DNA of 64,000 bases, from the NCBI RefSeq assembly GCF_047663525.1, contig NC_092587.1, positions 38,493,001 through 38,557,000 of the forward strand, in the 5' to 3' direction. Each line of letters begins with the position of its first letter. Position 1 is the first letter of the stretch. This stretch comes from Anas platyrhynchos. Lineage: Eukaryota; Chordata; Aves; Anseriformes; Anatidae. Below are positions 27,201-41,200 of the stretch, piece after piece. The notes under the pieces are model-generated. The model made no database searches and had not been told where the DNA came from. It saw nothing but the letters and a program-made list of their open reading frames with translations. A program made the translations under genes and the position numbers.

Positions 27201-30200
27201 AACAACAATGTAAAAATCAAGACCTTAGACCTCAATTAATGTCAAAGGTATTCAAAACTTTTAACAAAAATTATATTTTAACAACTACAAAAATACAGAA
27301 GCAAAGTTTTCTGAGACAATGATAAAAGTCTTTCAAAAGTGTTATTCCTCATTCATCTAAAACAACAACAAAACAGCAAAAAAACAAAACCAAAAAACCC
27401 AAACCCACTGAACAGGAAATATCCCATCAATGAAGTGTTAAAGCTACATTACACAGAGTAGCTTATCACCATCTATTTAAAACTACATTCCAGTATACAC
27501 AGGATTGCTGCTGAAATCAGTTCTACTGAGACAACAGCTAATATGTGCTAATTCTCTTTTTATGTTAAGAAATACACAGTTACCCAATACTGAACACCAC
27601 ATTATGTCTAGACTACATCCACTCCTCCAGGTTATGCTTGAATATTCATTTGCACACTGCATTACTGTCTGCAGCATAGTTATGTTCTCACAAGCAATTC
27701 AATATTGGTGCAGCTAACACCAAGTACTGACATACAAACAATGCTAATGTAAAGTCTCCCTCTGTCAGCACCACAAATCAATTCAATTTCTTCTACTACC
27801 TTCATGAGATCTTTTAAGTTACTCAGTTTAAACTCCAAATGCAGACAAACACACACTCTGCTCTGCCTCTTTTAAGGAAGCACACTAATCTTCCATGAAA
27901 GTACTTTCTCAACAGACATCCCATTGGGGATGGAGTAGAAGAAGAGAGGGAACGACCACAGAAGTTTGGTTTTATGCTTTCTTCAGCCTCCAAAAATAAG
28001 CAATGCCATACTAGCACAAGGCACTCCTCTCTATCCTGATGGAGTATCACAGTTCGTGGACAAAAGCTATGGCTTTTGATCATACATGAAAAATTTTGCG
28101 TGTTAAGTACCTAAAACATGGACTTTCCTCGCTCTTCTGTCCAAATCAAGGAGAAATATTCACTGGATTAATCCCAATGACTTAACATAGCTGCAATATC
28201 ACACTGCCATGAAATTCCAGAAGTATAACATTTCTTGATATGTAAGAAGTGAGTAATGCAGTGAGCAATTTACTTCCTTAATCTTACCTTCAAACATCGC
28301 TAACAGCGTATCAGGATCAGTCTTCACATCTTGAACTGTTTGCCATGGTATTAAAAATGGCTCTTTGTTCATTATCCTTGAAGGACCGACATTAGCTGGA
28401 TCATAGAACTTGACTGGGAGAATGCCGAATTCAATTAAATGTATGTAAGCCAGCCAAGCCAAGCAACGATCACTTACAGTAAGGCGTTCTGATATTATCT
28501 TTTCATTTGCTGATTTTAAGGCATTCTGTAAAGATCAGAAGAAATGCATTATATATTTTAAATATAAAATCTTTATGATCTAAGAATAAGAAGAAGAAAC
28601 AGGAAGAGTAGTTTTAATGTTCTCAAAACTTTTCCACAGAAAAGACAGGAAATAATTCATGCTATCAATCATGATTAGATTTGGCTTTGAATGAATATGT
28701 GACTATGTTCAAGTAATACACAGCTACATGATTTCTAGTATTAGTTTTAGGAAAAACTGCTAAGATCATTATTTTGAAGGGGGAACAAAGACATTGAATT
28801 CATGCATCTCCCAACGTCTGTCTGCTTAATTCTGTGACACTTACATCCAGTTACATACAAATTATTTATTGCCTCTGGAGACAACTCACGTATGAGTTGG
28901 ATACCGCTTGCTATACCCTATTAAGGGTCTTGTGTGGTTTTGGTTGTGTTTTTTTTTGTTGTTGTTGCGTTTTGTTTTGTTAAGTTTTAGTTAGACAGCT
29001 ATTAAGTCACAGCTTTTCAAGACTCCTGAAAGCACTATCATCTCTAGAGACATTGGTCAGGAAAATCAGAAGCAGTACCCTGTATCTAAGAAATGTTTCC
29101 ACTATCTTTTCTTAAAGTCACATGGAAAAGTAGAATAGCCCACTTAAATTGGCAGATCCCAAATAAAATCATTAGAACAAGCAATTAGACAGTCTAAACA
29201 CAATTGCTCCTAAACAGAATAGACTCACATGGCTAGCGATTTGCCAACTTTTTTTTTTGGACAAATGCAGCCCAACCAAAGAACACGTTTTCAAGGGAGT
29301 CATAGTACTTGCAAATTTAGGCAAAATTCTACAAGATACTTAACTTATAAGGTACAAGGTAAAAGCTGAACATTCCAGAATGTTTTGCTTATTCACCCTT
29401 CAAGATTATTATGAATTTTTCTTTCAAATTTTTGAAGAGAAGTATTACTACTCAATTTGAAATAACATTTATACTTAGAAATCATCTCTTATTGAATGTG
29501 GTTAAATAACCTCTCCCTGAGATAGTCTTTTTAACTACAAACCTTTTTTTAGTGTTCACCTGTAATGTGGTTTTGTTACGATACTTTGGGAAAGGGAAAA
29601 CAACCCATGTTCTTCCCTCATATACTCTGGATTTTCATTTCAGGTTAACAAATACTTTTTTCCACACTGTTCTTTTTGTTCATTCAGTCAAACATTCATA
29701 GTTTAATTTATCAGTACTGCTGTGTTTAGAATAGCTGTTGGAGAAAGTCAACACAGCATTACAGTTTACTATTTAAACTGGAGCTAGAAAAAAAAACATT
29801 ACAGCCTTACACCACACAACCAAGAAAAATATTTTAAGGTGTAGCAGGCCACAGGTGCCACCTGCCGGTAAGAATGAAAAGCTTGCAGTTGAAATAGCAG
29901 CTCCAACTTTTAGTGGAAGCTGGTATTCAGCACTCACTGTCATCCACAATTTCTACAGACTACAGAACAGTAAAAGCACCCTGAATTCTCTCCCAGCCAC
30001 AATAAAAGCCTGAGATAAGACTTTGGAGTTCACTGTATCACTAACATGTCATTAATGTATCAAGTTCTGGAGCAGGAACAGTAATGCAAAATAACATCAC
30101 GCTATGTTCTTGCGAAAAGTTACTGATTTGATCATTTCTGTAGTAACATGAAACATCTGAGTACCTCACAGGACTGCTCTACTGCTTACCAGAAATCAAA

Positions 30201-32203
30201 ATGCAAAGCAATTCCTTGGTAAGTATTGAGGTTTAGCCCTCCTTTGTTAATAAACTTTGTGTATTAGCAACCCAAGCAACAAAAAACAGGTAACAAAAAA
30301 AAAGGCATACCCAAATTTTACAACGAAATACTTTAAAATAGAATTCCCTAGGAGATTCCTTCAGCAAACAGAAGTAACAGCTCTTTTAAAGATCATACTA
30401 GAAGCCACATGCATAAGAAAGATGAAGGTATGAAGTCAAAACCTGGGGTGATAACTTGTAAGTTACCTGCAGCAGAACAAGAGCGTTCTGATGTCTTCCT
30501 GTAAACAGGCTTAAGTGAACTCTGTACAGGAGAGTCTCCAGAAGCTGGAAGGACAAGAGATTGGGATTTTCTTCTCCCTCTGTCACTTCCATTAGGAACT
30601 GTAGTATCCTCCCACATACATAGTCTTTTCCATCAAAGGAATTCTCCAAATTCAAGAACTAGAGACAAATAATTCATATTTAAAAAAAAATCAAAATACT
30701 TGCAAAAGCTTCAAGATAAAGTTTAATATCTCATGAATCGCATACTTTGAATAATGTATTTTACCACCTTATGAACCAAACCTTCCCCCACACACAATGA
30801 ATCTTCACGCTAATTCACACAAAACACTTAAAATGTTAAAGAACAACTTTCTGCATCTTTGTGACTATTTAAATTTTGCAAGCCTAAGTAATTTCTGAAG
30901 ATATCCTGCAAACAGAACTTTGAATCACTTCATTTTCTGAACAGTGTTGCAGAGGTTTTAAATAAACTAACACTACATCTTTTTCAAGTCAAACTTTTCC
31001 TTTCATACTTTCCCTAACAAACATTTTCTACAGTAGAAAATGCATACCTACATCAAGCACTTGACACATACAGTTTTATCTTTTACTTACTGTCCACCAG
31101 ATTTGATAGGATGGGGCATATTCCACTGCTGTTTCACACATTTCCTGTACCTCCTCCTTTGTTCCTCGTTTTGAGAACAGTCTGAGGTAATGACACCAGA
31201 TTTCTGGATTTTCTTTGTTGTTCTCAAGAGCTCGAGATAAAACATTTAAAGTAGAATCCAAACACTCAGATGATGAGCTGTGAAAATTTAAATAAGCATT
31301 AGACCTACTTTTCTTTTTTCTTGTTTCAGGACTTAAATCAATATAAAATAGGAAAGTGGATGCTTATAATTAGAATGGAAGTTACAGTCAGCTATCTTTT
31401 TTTCTTTAAAGATGTATTGTCCTTTCCTATTATGAAGCTTTCAATGTTTCAGCAAGTTTTCATTCTTCAAGGGTTATTACATGAAATTACTGGACTGCAT
31501 AGAAAAATCAGTTTTCCCAAAAAAAAAAAAAAAACAAGCCAGTTTAACTAAGAATAGGTATCATTTATCCAGAAGCAGAAGTTCCAAGCTTCAATCATAC
31601 AAAGGTATTCACATCATACGGGCTCAAACCTGAAAAGTAATTTCAAGGCTAAAAGTTGGAACTTTTTTCTTTTTTTCCTTTTTTATTACATATTTTACTT
31701 CATATGTCAGCAAGGACAGCGTTTATTCCAGGTTTCTTTGAATGTCATAAATTTACCTCTAAGCCGCTAAAAAAAGTTGATTTTACTTTGAGATGACTGG
31801 TATCATCTCACAATAATTAAATAATACAAGATTAGTTTAAATAAGCAACTAAATTGCAAACCACAGAGCTAAGCTTCAATATATAAACAAACCTCCATAA
31901 AACCACAGAAAGCTTTTGAGATCTTTTCAGACCACATTTATTCTGAGAACATCTTTAGAAATTAATTTGCAAAGACATTTATAAGAGGAAGAACACATGT
32001 TCCAAAGTAAAACTAAAACAATTATGTACAGGACTCAAACCTTCCCCTGTACTCCTTCTCTTAGCAGAGCACATCATGATAAGCCTAGAACCAGTGCTAT
32101 CCACAAAACCACTAAGTGTAATACTGACATGGTCTTGGGGAGGATGTACTCTGAAAAAGGATGCATCCTTTTCCATTAGGCCCTGTTGTTTTTTTGTTTT
32201 TTG

Positions 32204-32235
<32 letters not shown>

Positions 32236-35200
32236 GCTTCTAAAATAAAAAAAGTTAGTTGAGAAAAGACATCTCTTCAGTCAGCCATGTGCTGGTAGCA
32301 GTTTCCTTGTGCACTGGCCTTTCCATGCTTTGCTAGTATTTTGTTACTGTTACATAGTAATTCAAACAGCACACAGCATACATTCCTCCATTCTAGTGTT
32401 CAAGCAGCTATTAATACACCTAAAGTTATCTAACATTTTCCATTATCTGTTTACACATTACTTTCTAGAACAGCTACTCCTCTCCACTCCCTTTCCTCCT
32501 TCCAACAGCTGGTCTCCCCACAACTCCTCTGCCTGAAGCTAGTACCTCACTATTTACGTCATTCTGTAGAATGAAACCATTTTGACAGAATTCCTGCTGA
32601 AGTTATCAGATTGCCAATAGAAATTGTCATACTCTGCAGAGTAATTTGATGAAAGAAGCTAGAGAAACTCAGAAATGCAAGAGAAAAAATTATGAAGAAA
32701 CTGTTCAACTGGACAATTACTACATGGATAAAACCATATAGCAGAAGTATTCTTGCAAGAAATCTTACTGATCGATGTCACTTCAAACATTATTCTAACC
32801 ATTTTTACTCTGAAGAGGAGAAACTGATGCGATCTTATTGGTCCCCTACTTTAACACTGGAAGTACAGCATTCCACTTTAATCTCAGGAATACATTAGGT
32901 TGTACACTTTTCAAACAATTATTTCTCCCGCTCTGCTTTCCACCAACTTCCGTTCTGAATCAGAATCTAACAAAAGATCAACTGCCATTGTAATTTATTA
33001 ATCATACACCATACCACATACAGTAGGAAGTCTATTGTTTTCAACCTGCTTTTATGTAATAATTTTGTGGATTTGCTGAAGAAAGTTCTTCAGCAACAGA
33101 AAGGAAAATTGATTGTAGCAGTGTGGGTAAAGCACAAAAGCAAATCTAATATCTAAAAAGCAGACTTACCCTTCATTTTGATTCAAATATTTGTATGCAA
33201 GTTTAATCCAAAGCTGTACATTACAAGGGTTTTCTTGGACACTTGCCTCCAAGTTGGAAATATCATCGGTCTCACTTGTAAAATATCGGATATCATCTGG
33301 AGTCACCACAGCATCAAGAGCTGGAACTCTTTTTTTGTGTTCTGTAGGGTGGGCTGCAAATGAAAACAACAAAAAAAATCTTTTCAAAACAGAAGTGACT
33401 TGTCACATTAGAATTCATACAAGGAGCGACACTTTTAACATGTAGAAAACTGGCCATATTTAAAAAATAAATAGCAGTAAACGTTGCTTTGGTTTAATGT
33501 TTAAGACGAACTTCTTTTTTCCCTAATGACCTCACCACACTAAAGACTAATTCTACAAATTTAAGATAAAACAAAGATTCACTTTTTTTATATACAGTTC
33601 TATGGAAAAAGTCTAACTTGGTCCTTTGGTAAAGCTGGAACATTACAGATAAATTGTTCACTTTAAAAAACAGGCAGAGGTTCCATTTACACTTCCAATC
33701 TCAAATTATACTAGTTATTTGTTTTGTCTCCAGTATGACAAATTAATGTCAACCTTGACTCAATTATGCAAAATAATATTTGCATATAGGAAGTATGAGG
33801 AAGTCAAAAGAACTACAGAAAATACTGGTTTTCTTAAGAACCACTTTAAGAATTAAGCGTTGGGAAGAGGTTTGTAGGTATTTTTCCCACTTTTTTTTTT
33901 AATGGATGCCACACTTCTGGATTACCATATTTAATAGGGCCAACAGACTGTTCCTCCTCGCTGCTGCTACTATCTAATAGAGGTTTTCTCCAGTACTTCG
34001 GTCTCCATTTCCTTTTATCTTTCCATGTTGTAAAGGGAGGCGCTGCAAACAAACAATAGTAGAAATTATTTTACTTTTCTGTACTTAAGATTAAAATGTC
34101 CTTAAGGATAAAGATTATAAATGTATATGCGTTGCACTTGCAAAATTTTTAAGTTTCAACAGCATTTCAAATCTGTTATTCTCTAACACATAAGTCACAT
34201 TTTCAAACTGGACTCCAAAGCTATTGCACTAGGTACTTAAAGTGTCATCTTTAATCTACCACAAGCATAATTAACAAACCGAGACAGAAAAGGAATATTC
34301 TTTGTTTAGGAAGTCAATAAGGTACCTATAGAATTTAAAAAGCTTATATTGTATTTAATTTATCAAGGAAGTTACTTACTGTGACTTTTACTCTCATTGA
34401 CCTTGCTAGCCAGAAGAACAGCCATCTGATCCACTGACATACGGTCTCTATTTATACCAAAAAGTTTTTCAACATATTTTTCTGAAACAAGAATATAAGA
34501 AACAAGAAATAAGTTTGTATCTTAGGTAAACACAAATGAAAATAGATAAGCAACTTAAGAGCAATTTAACACAACATTCATGAAGTATGACTGCTTCAAG
34601 AGATAAGGTAATTTAACACACTGGATGACAAATCAAAAACTGAACAAGCTCTCATGTTCAACTTGCCTATACCATAACAGCATTATCTTAGAATTCCAGC
34701 TCCACCGAAACAGATCAGTCCAGTAGTTACAAAAAAGTACTAAGGAAATAGAGCAAGATTTTATCCCTAGTCCTGCCCCCATCCTCTGAGCCCCCAGTCC
34801 TTTGAGTGAAACACTCCACAAATCAATACGGTTTTTTCCTCTGTGTAAAGACATTAAGGTAACCCACTCCTGAGTGCTGAATTGGACAATTAGAGGAACA
34901 TTTCCCCCTCCCCCCATACAGCAGTATCTTACATGCTGCTTTACATCAAAGTACTTGCTCCCAGAGCTTTAATGAAAGCCATTCCCTTCAGAAATAAATC
35001 TTTAAATGCGAAAGTAAGCAAAAGATTCTTATAAACCTGTGGCAGTGCTGATTTCCTCATCTGTGCTTTTTTCTGAACAACCAATCAGTTCTAAATTGTA
35101 AGAAAGAATATCCTGAAACAGCTGCTTTCGGCTCAGAGTGCAATCTTTCATGTGCTGCCTAAAACAAACAAATAAGCAATTAAATACTTATCATAGCAAC

Positions 35201-38200
35201 AATTTAATAAGGCCCATAATTAGTAAGTTGTTTTTAGTACATGCTCAGGTAATTCTTAAAGAAAATGATACCCATGTAAAACAATATAATCTGCTTTGAA
35301 ATTTTCATTAAATGTTTCTGGGCCTTCTCTAAACATAAGCCTACATCAATAACTTAACCCTAGTCTCTGTTATTTCAGTACAGTCTTGCTCGTTAGAATA
35401 AGCCTCTACACACTCATTTAGAACTTTCTGGTTCAAACAGATTAGTCACAAGAATTAGTTGTAACCTTGTTTGAAGCATTCAAAGTATGGTTTGATGATA
35501 ACAGCTACAAAATGATGTGAAAGCTTTCTGCCACCAAAAAAGGGCAAAAAAGGAGCTGAAGTGCACTCCTGTAGTATTTTTCTAGTAGTTAGAAGCTTCC
35601 AAGGAGAGTGTAGACTAATTCATATCCATTTGTTCCACCAACTTTTTAAAATATACTTTGCAACACCATTTAACAAACTATTTTTTAAGATTATTTAACA
35701 CCAGGCTTCAAAGGAACGGAATATCTTAGCCAGTATTTTCCTGGAAAACCAGAATTCCACTATAATAGTATCTTCTTACAAGCTCATTTAATACTTGTTA
35801 TAAGCTTTACATCCATTAACATCACAATACTTTTCTACTGTGCTTAACATTACCAATTACTACCCAAACCTTCAGCGTAACATCAAACCATAATGAAGGT
35901 GTAAAGCAAGAGGAGCCCTGTCTAAACTACAAGGCAAACAAAGGGTGAAATATTTCAGTCTATACTGCGTTTTTTCTTTAAAGAAAAAACAAACTTATCT
36001 AAAAAGCCTCCTTTCTTCGTGGCTTAGACACAAAATTTTTATTTTTTACTGCCAACCAAGTACCTGAAACAGGGTATTTAAACTTAACTTTTTCTAGAAC
36101 TTGTCCATAGGATCACAAATTCAGACCTTTTGAAGAAATGAAAACCATCCCTATTTCCGTCTTGAATCAGACAACAAATTTAGATCAAAAGAAATCAAAA
36201 TAAAGAGAACTCACCACTGACAGTCATCATCGTTACACGTGCCTGTTAAATCAAAACGGCAGAAACACTGTTTTGGCTCAATCATATTGCTATAGGTTAC
36301 TGAACTGAGGTACAATTTTTCCTTGGTTCGGAAATACGGACTAAACCTAAAATGAAATAGCAAATTCTTGTGATAAAGCATACAAACGTTAAGACATGAA
36401 TTTTATTCAACAAAATAGATTTAAAAAACACTTTTTCAATACTAAATCTATTATTTCCAAAACCCTTACTATCATAAACATTGCTAACCTGTAATATATG
36501 AAGGAGGTGGAAAACTTTACGAGAGGAATGGAATGAAAGAGCACTTCTAAACTGCTTCTGCTCTAATATTCTCCTCTCCTTTATATGCAGAACTGAATTC
36601 ATATAAAGCCATGAAATGTAGTAATCACCCAGCAGGGAAAGCAAATTACTGAAATTAAACTTCGGTTTAGTTCTAGAAGAACTTTACCCACACCCTAATG
36701 AGTATTAGATCAATATCAAGTAGAAGTACAAAGAGAACCATTAAAAGGTTAACTTGAAAAAACTTGCAACAGATTCTTAGAATTTGTGTGTGAACAAAAA
36801 CAAACAGTCTGACATAAGTAGACTTATGTTTGTTTTAAATGTGTAAATAAAGTCTGACCATGTCAACTTTGGGAGTCCTAGCTCTCTAAGGAAGCCATAC
36901 TTCTACATCAAGACAAAATGAATTTGCCTATAAAAATAGCATCTTCCCTCTTTTACTACTTCACAGTGGAGGGGGAAAAAAAAACCTGAAGCATGTGATA
37001 GAACTCCACTCCTACTGAAATTCCAGATCTCGTTTTCTAAAAGTTACTATGAAAAATACTTTTTTTTTTTTTTTTTTGGTCAAAAGACAGATGTGTCAAA
37101 AATAATTACACTCGCAGGTGCCTATTTTAAATCAAGACAAATCACTGTGGTCCTTCTTCCTTCCACTGACCAGAAACATAATACCTGAGTGGCTCAATCT
37201 TAACTTGGACAATGTAAATTCTACATAAATTTAAGGACTGCATAATTGAAATATTCTACTGTCAATTTTAGATTGCTTCAAATTGCAATTCAAAATAATC
37301 CAATTACAGAGAACAGTATGCAATAAAACCATCATACTGCACAAGAGGGACACCTGCTTAACAGAAAAAGTATCTAAAATCATTAAATTCTCTATCCTGT
37401 AAACAATTTTCTCTAGCTAAAGTTCCTCATCACAACTTGTCTTTCTGTACATGTCTGTGTATAAAAGAAAAGCAGAACACATACACAGAAGTCAAATAGC
37501 TGTTAGTGTCCATACCTGTAGGATTTAAATACTAGAAGAGGACTATGATACGGTCCAAATGGAAATGGTTTTGCTTCAGTTTGTTTATTTTGTGATGTAA
37601 CAAAATCCATATCCACTGAAATTTCCTACAAAACAAACATATATAGGAATTACAGCACAAGCTAATAAAAACCACCCTCATATTTACTGTTAGAGCATTT
37701 ACCTGACCACACAATAGATCTTCCTTGGGTGATATAAAGGCAGTACTTTTCAGTAACAGCTCTTTCAAGCTGTCAGCTTTAGCATAAAGTTTTTTCAGTT
37801 CATCAATATTCAACCCAAGGAAAAGCTCAGGCTCCTCCGCTGCCTTTTTAGAAAGTTTGTTTATAGTTTCTTGTTTTGGAGTGTCCATGTGTTTAAGATT
37901 TGGTTTAGTATAAGAATTAGAGTCTCTGAAAGATCTCCTTCGTTCTCGGTTTGAGTTAGATAGAACTTCATCATCGAAGTAGTTTTCTTCACTGTCCAAA
38001 GACAATTTATCCTGTGTGAGATCATGAAGTGATGGCTGAGGTAATGCAAATTCAGATTCCTCTTCTGCCTGAGGTGCAATATCGGATTGTTCCTTGGTCT
38101 GAAGTGCGCGAGCCTCTTTCAATTTCTGAATCTTCAGAGCATACTCGTACTCTAATTGCTGCAGTCGTTTTTTCTCTAATGCAATCAATTCTGCTGAATG

Positions 38201-41200
38201 CTTTTTTGGACTTGATGCAGGGGAGTTCTCCAATTTCAATATTTTGCTTGGCTGAAAAGGAAAAAAATCCCTTTATTTCATTTTCACATTTACTGATCTA
38301 TTGACAGGAGGTAAATTAAACATGGGCAAGATATTTAACTCAAGAGTTTATAAAAATATTTTTAAACTCTCGCCAAGATTTCAACAAACAGCAGGAAAAC
38401 CACAAAAGTTTCCCACAATTCAACTGGCATGTTTGCAGGTTTTTCAATAAGAATTACCCTACATCACGTGCTAGCCTTCAATAGAAGTTCTAGTCATAGT
38501 TAAAAGGCAAGCTACAAAACATGTGTAGATTGGAAAAGCAAAAACAAAAAAATTACAAAAATAAGCCTCTTTGTTTTGTTTGTTTTTCGAAGTAACAAAA
38601 TCAGATCCCCACTTTGGTGCTTTTCCTAGATAGTTTTAATAAGATCAGTGATATCTAGCAACAGGACTTGTCTTTCTTCACAGATAAACAACATTATCTA
38701 TATATTAACAACATTCCTTCAGCAAATACATGTAGACTATGAACAATTTTTTTTTTTTTAATGCTTAATGCTTTTCCTGTTGAAGACTCAAAAACGGAGG
38801 AGACAAATTATGAAGAGTCCCAATGTTCTTTGAAATGTCTTCCTGTTTTTTTCTGATATCCCATCTGAACAAAGCTTCCTAATCAAAATTGCTACTACTT
38901 TTCAAGTGCAACATTGTTTAACAGCATGCAGCAGACTTACTCCAAGGTGATCTTGCTCCAGTTTTCGTTTCCCAATTTCCTTACTTGCTACTGCTTTTGC
39001 TCGAGCAAGTTCTTCCCCATATTTCAATGCCAGAGCTTTTTTTACTGTTACTCGTTGTTGAACTTTATGAATCTGAAAAAGAGAAAAATATAATACTAAG
39101 ATGCAAGTTTTCAAATAGGATCACATAATAAGAAAACTCATGAGAATGAATTAATTCTCCAAAGCAAGCCTACTGCCTCCCAAAATCAAACTTCGCATTC
39201 CAAGATATCTAGCTACAGTAAATAGAAACATTTCAGAATTTACTTGTTCCTGAAGCTTCTTGAGAAACATTTTATTAGCATTCAAGATCTTCTCTGTTGC
39301 TTGTAGCTGTTCAGCCAATTTGTTAATTTTGTTTTCAGCAATTCGAACATTCTCTCTCTTCTTGGCCTCTTGTTGCAACAAATGTTTCAAGACAGATTCA
39401 TCCTTCATCAACAGAAGTCTAAAAGTAGAAAAGTCATGTAACTTTTTTTTTCCAGAGATAGGTCTCTTGGAGATATCATTTCTCCCCTGAAACCTTGGTA
39501 ATTTAAGAACTTAAAATAAAAGTTCTTTGTCACTCATCAACAAACAAGTTTCTCCAAACAGTCTCAACATCTATAACACAATAGGCATCAGTATTACATG
39601 TATATACAAAAGATTTCGGTGTTCAAGTTCAGCAGTTCAAAGCAGATGAAAATATCTTAGTTATAAGGACAGAAGAAAGTAGGCAAGTGGGCTATTTTAA
39701 TAGTTTTTCAAAATTAAGCCATGCAAAAAACATGTTATTGCTTTCTGTTACAGAACAAGCTCATTCTTTCATAGGGTACATGCTCGTGCCCTGAAAATCT
39801 TGTAATCTCCTGAGGTGGGTATGAAAGCACAAAGGCACAGTAATTAAAGATGAAGTTATGCATTAAAGGAAGATAAAGACTTGGATGGATAGAAGTGAAT
39901 AAATGATGGAGAGGAGAGGGCAACATGCTATATAGAGAACACACACCAGTTTCTTCACAAGCCCACACAAATCAACAAAGTGAGAAGTTGAAAAGAAGTA
40001 TGCAAAGCACTTATGATCTTTGCCACAGTTACTTGTAAGGGTGAGAAACATGGAAGAGGCATGCTAAAAGATGTAAGTGACAAGCTTCAAACAGCACACC
40101 TATTCTGCAGAAAATACTAATTCATCTATATCAGACATATCCTTTCCAAAACATGCTCAAAATGTACTGGGGAGTGAAAACCACTTTGTTTTCATATTTG
40201 AGTTATTAAGTAGCACGGATGAAGTCACTGAGTGTAAATGCAACTGAAAACAGTCAGTGTGATGAATCCTACTTACAAGTTACCAAGCAGCATGCTGGCC
40301 CTACAATGCAGGCCCTTTTGTACAGCAACAGAATTCAAGGCTGAATTGCTAACAACAGCAAAAAAAGCCATAGAGGTCTCCTGTACTTCAGCTACACACT
40401 GAAGATACATGTCTTTACATATATCTTTTTTTTTTTTTTTTACATGTATGTAAAAACTTTCACCCTTCTAACCAAACAAGCTAGGACACTTGGACAAGCC
40501 AGGACTTACTTATTTTTCTTCAGCTTCGCTTCTGCTTCTGTAACTTGTTTTGTCACTACTGCTATTCTCCCAATTCCATCAACTTCACCATCAGAGTTTG
40601 CAGGGGACGAATTGTTCCTCAGTGGATCGGATTTAATTAAACGCTGCTTCTCACGACTAAAAGAGATGGTAAAAGCAAAGATGTTCATTAGTTTCAGCAT
40701 TTATTCCCAATTGCTTTAAAATCTTCAAGAAAAACAGTAGCGATGCAAGACTTCAAGTTAAAAGAAAAAGAACTTTCCACAACTGCAATCATTTACTGCA
40801 AGTCAGTTCAAATCTAAGGACTTTCCTTAGACTCCTAAAGTTGTCCTACTAAAAACTGATGGTGGGAAAACTGTAGGTAACAGCAAGATCTTCAAACAAA
40901 GAAGGTCTTCAAAACGAAGGTGTTCATATTTTAATTCCAACTGCAAATATATGTTAGTAAAGAAATACAAGGAATACACATTTTACTTCAGCAATAATAA
41001 AACTCAGTTGTACCTGGCAATCTCTTCTTTTAAGAGTCTGTACTCTATCTTCTTGTCTTCTGGTAGAGCCTCTGGAGTTCTCATTGGATCATTTTCTTTT
41101 TCCGATTTTGGAGGGGCTTTGATTTTTGAAGCCTTTTACAAAGAAGTCCAAGTCAATACTACTCACACAAGTTCAAAATACAGCTATTAGCTGCTATCTT

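Noticed and set aside
37532..37702. Continuation of the exon 15 open frame past residue 1127
   Set aside because: The open frame reads through the donor CAG|GTAAAT into intron 15. The conserved sequence resumes at exon 16 after 77 nt.
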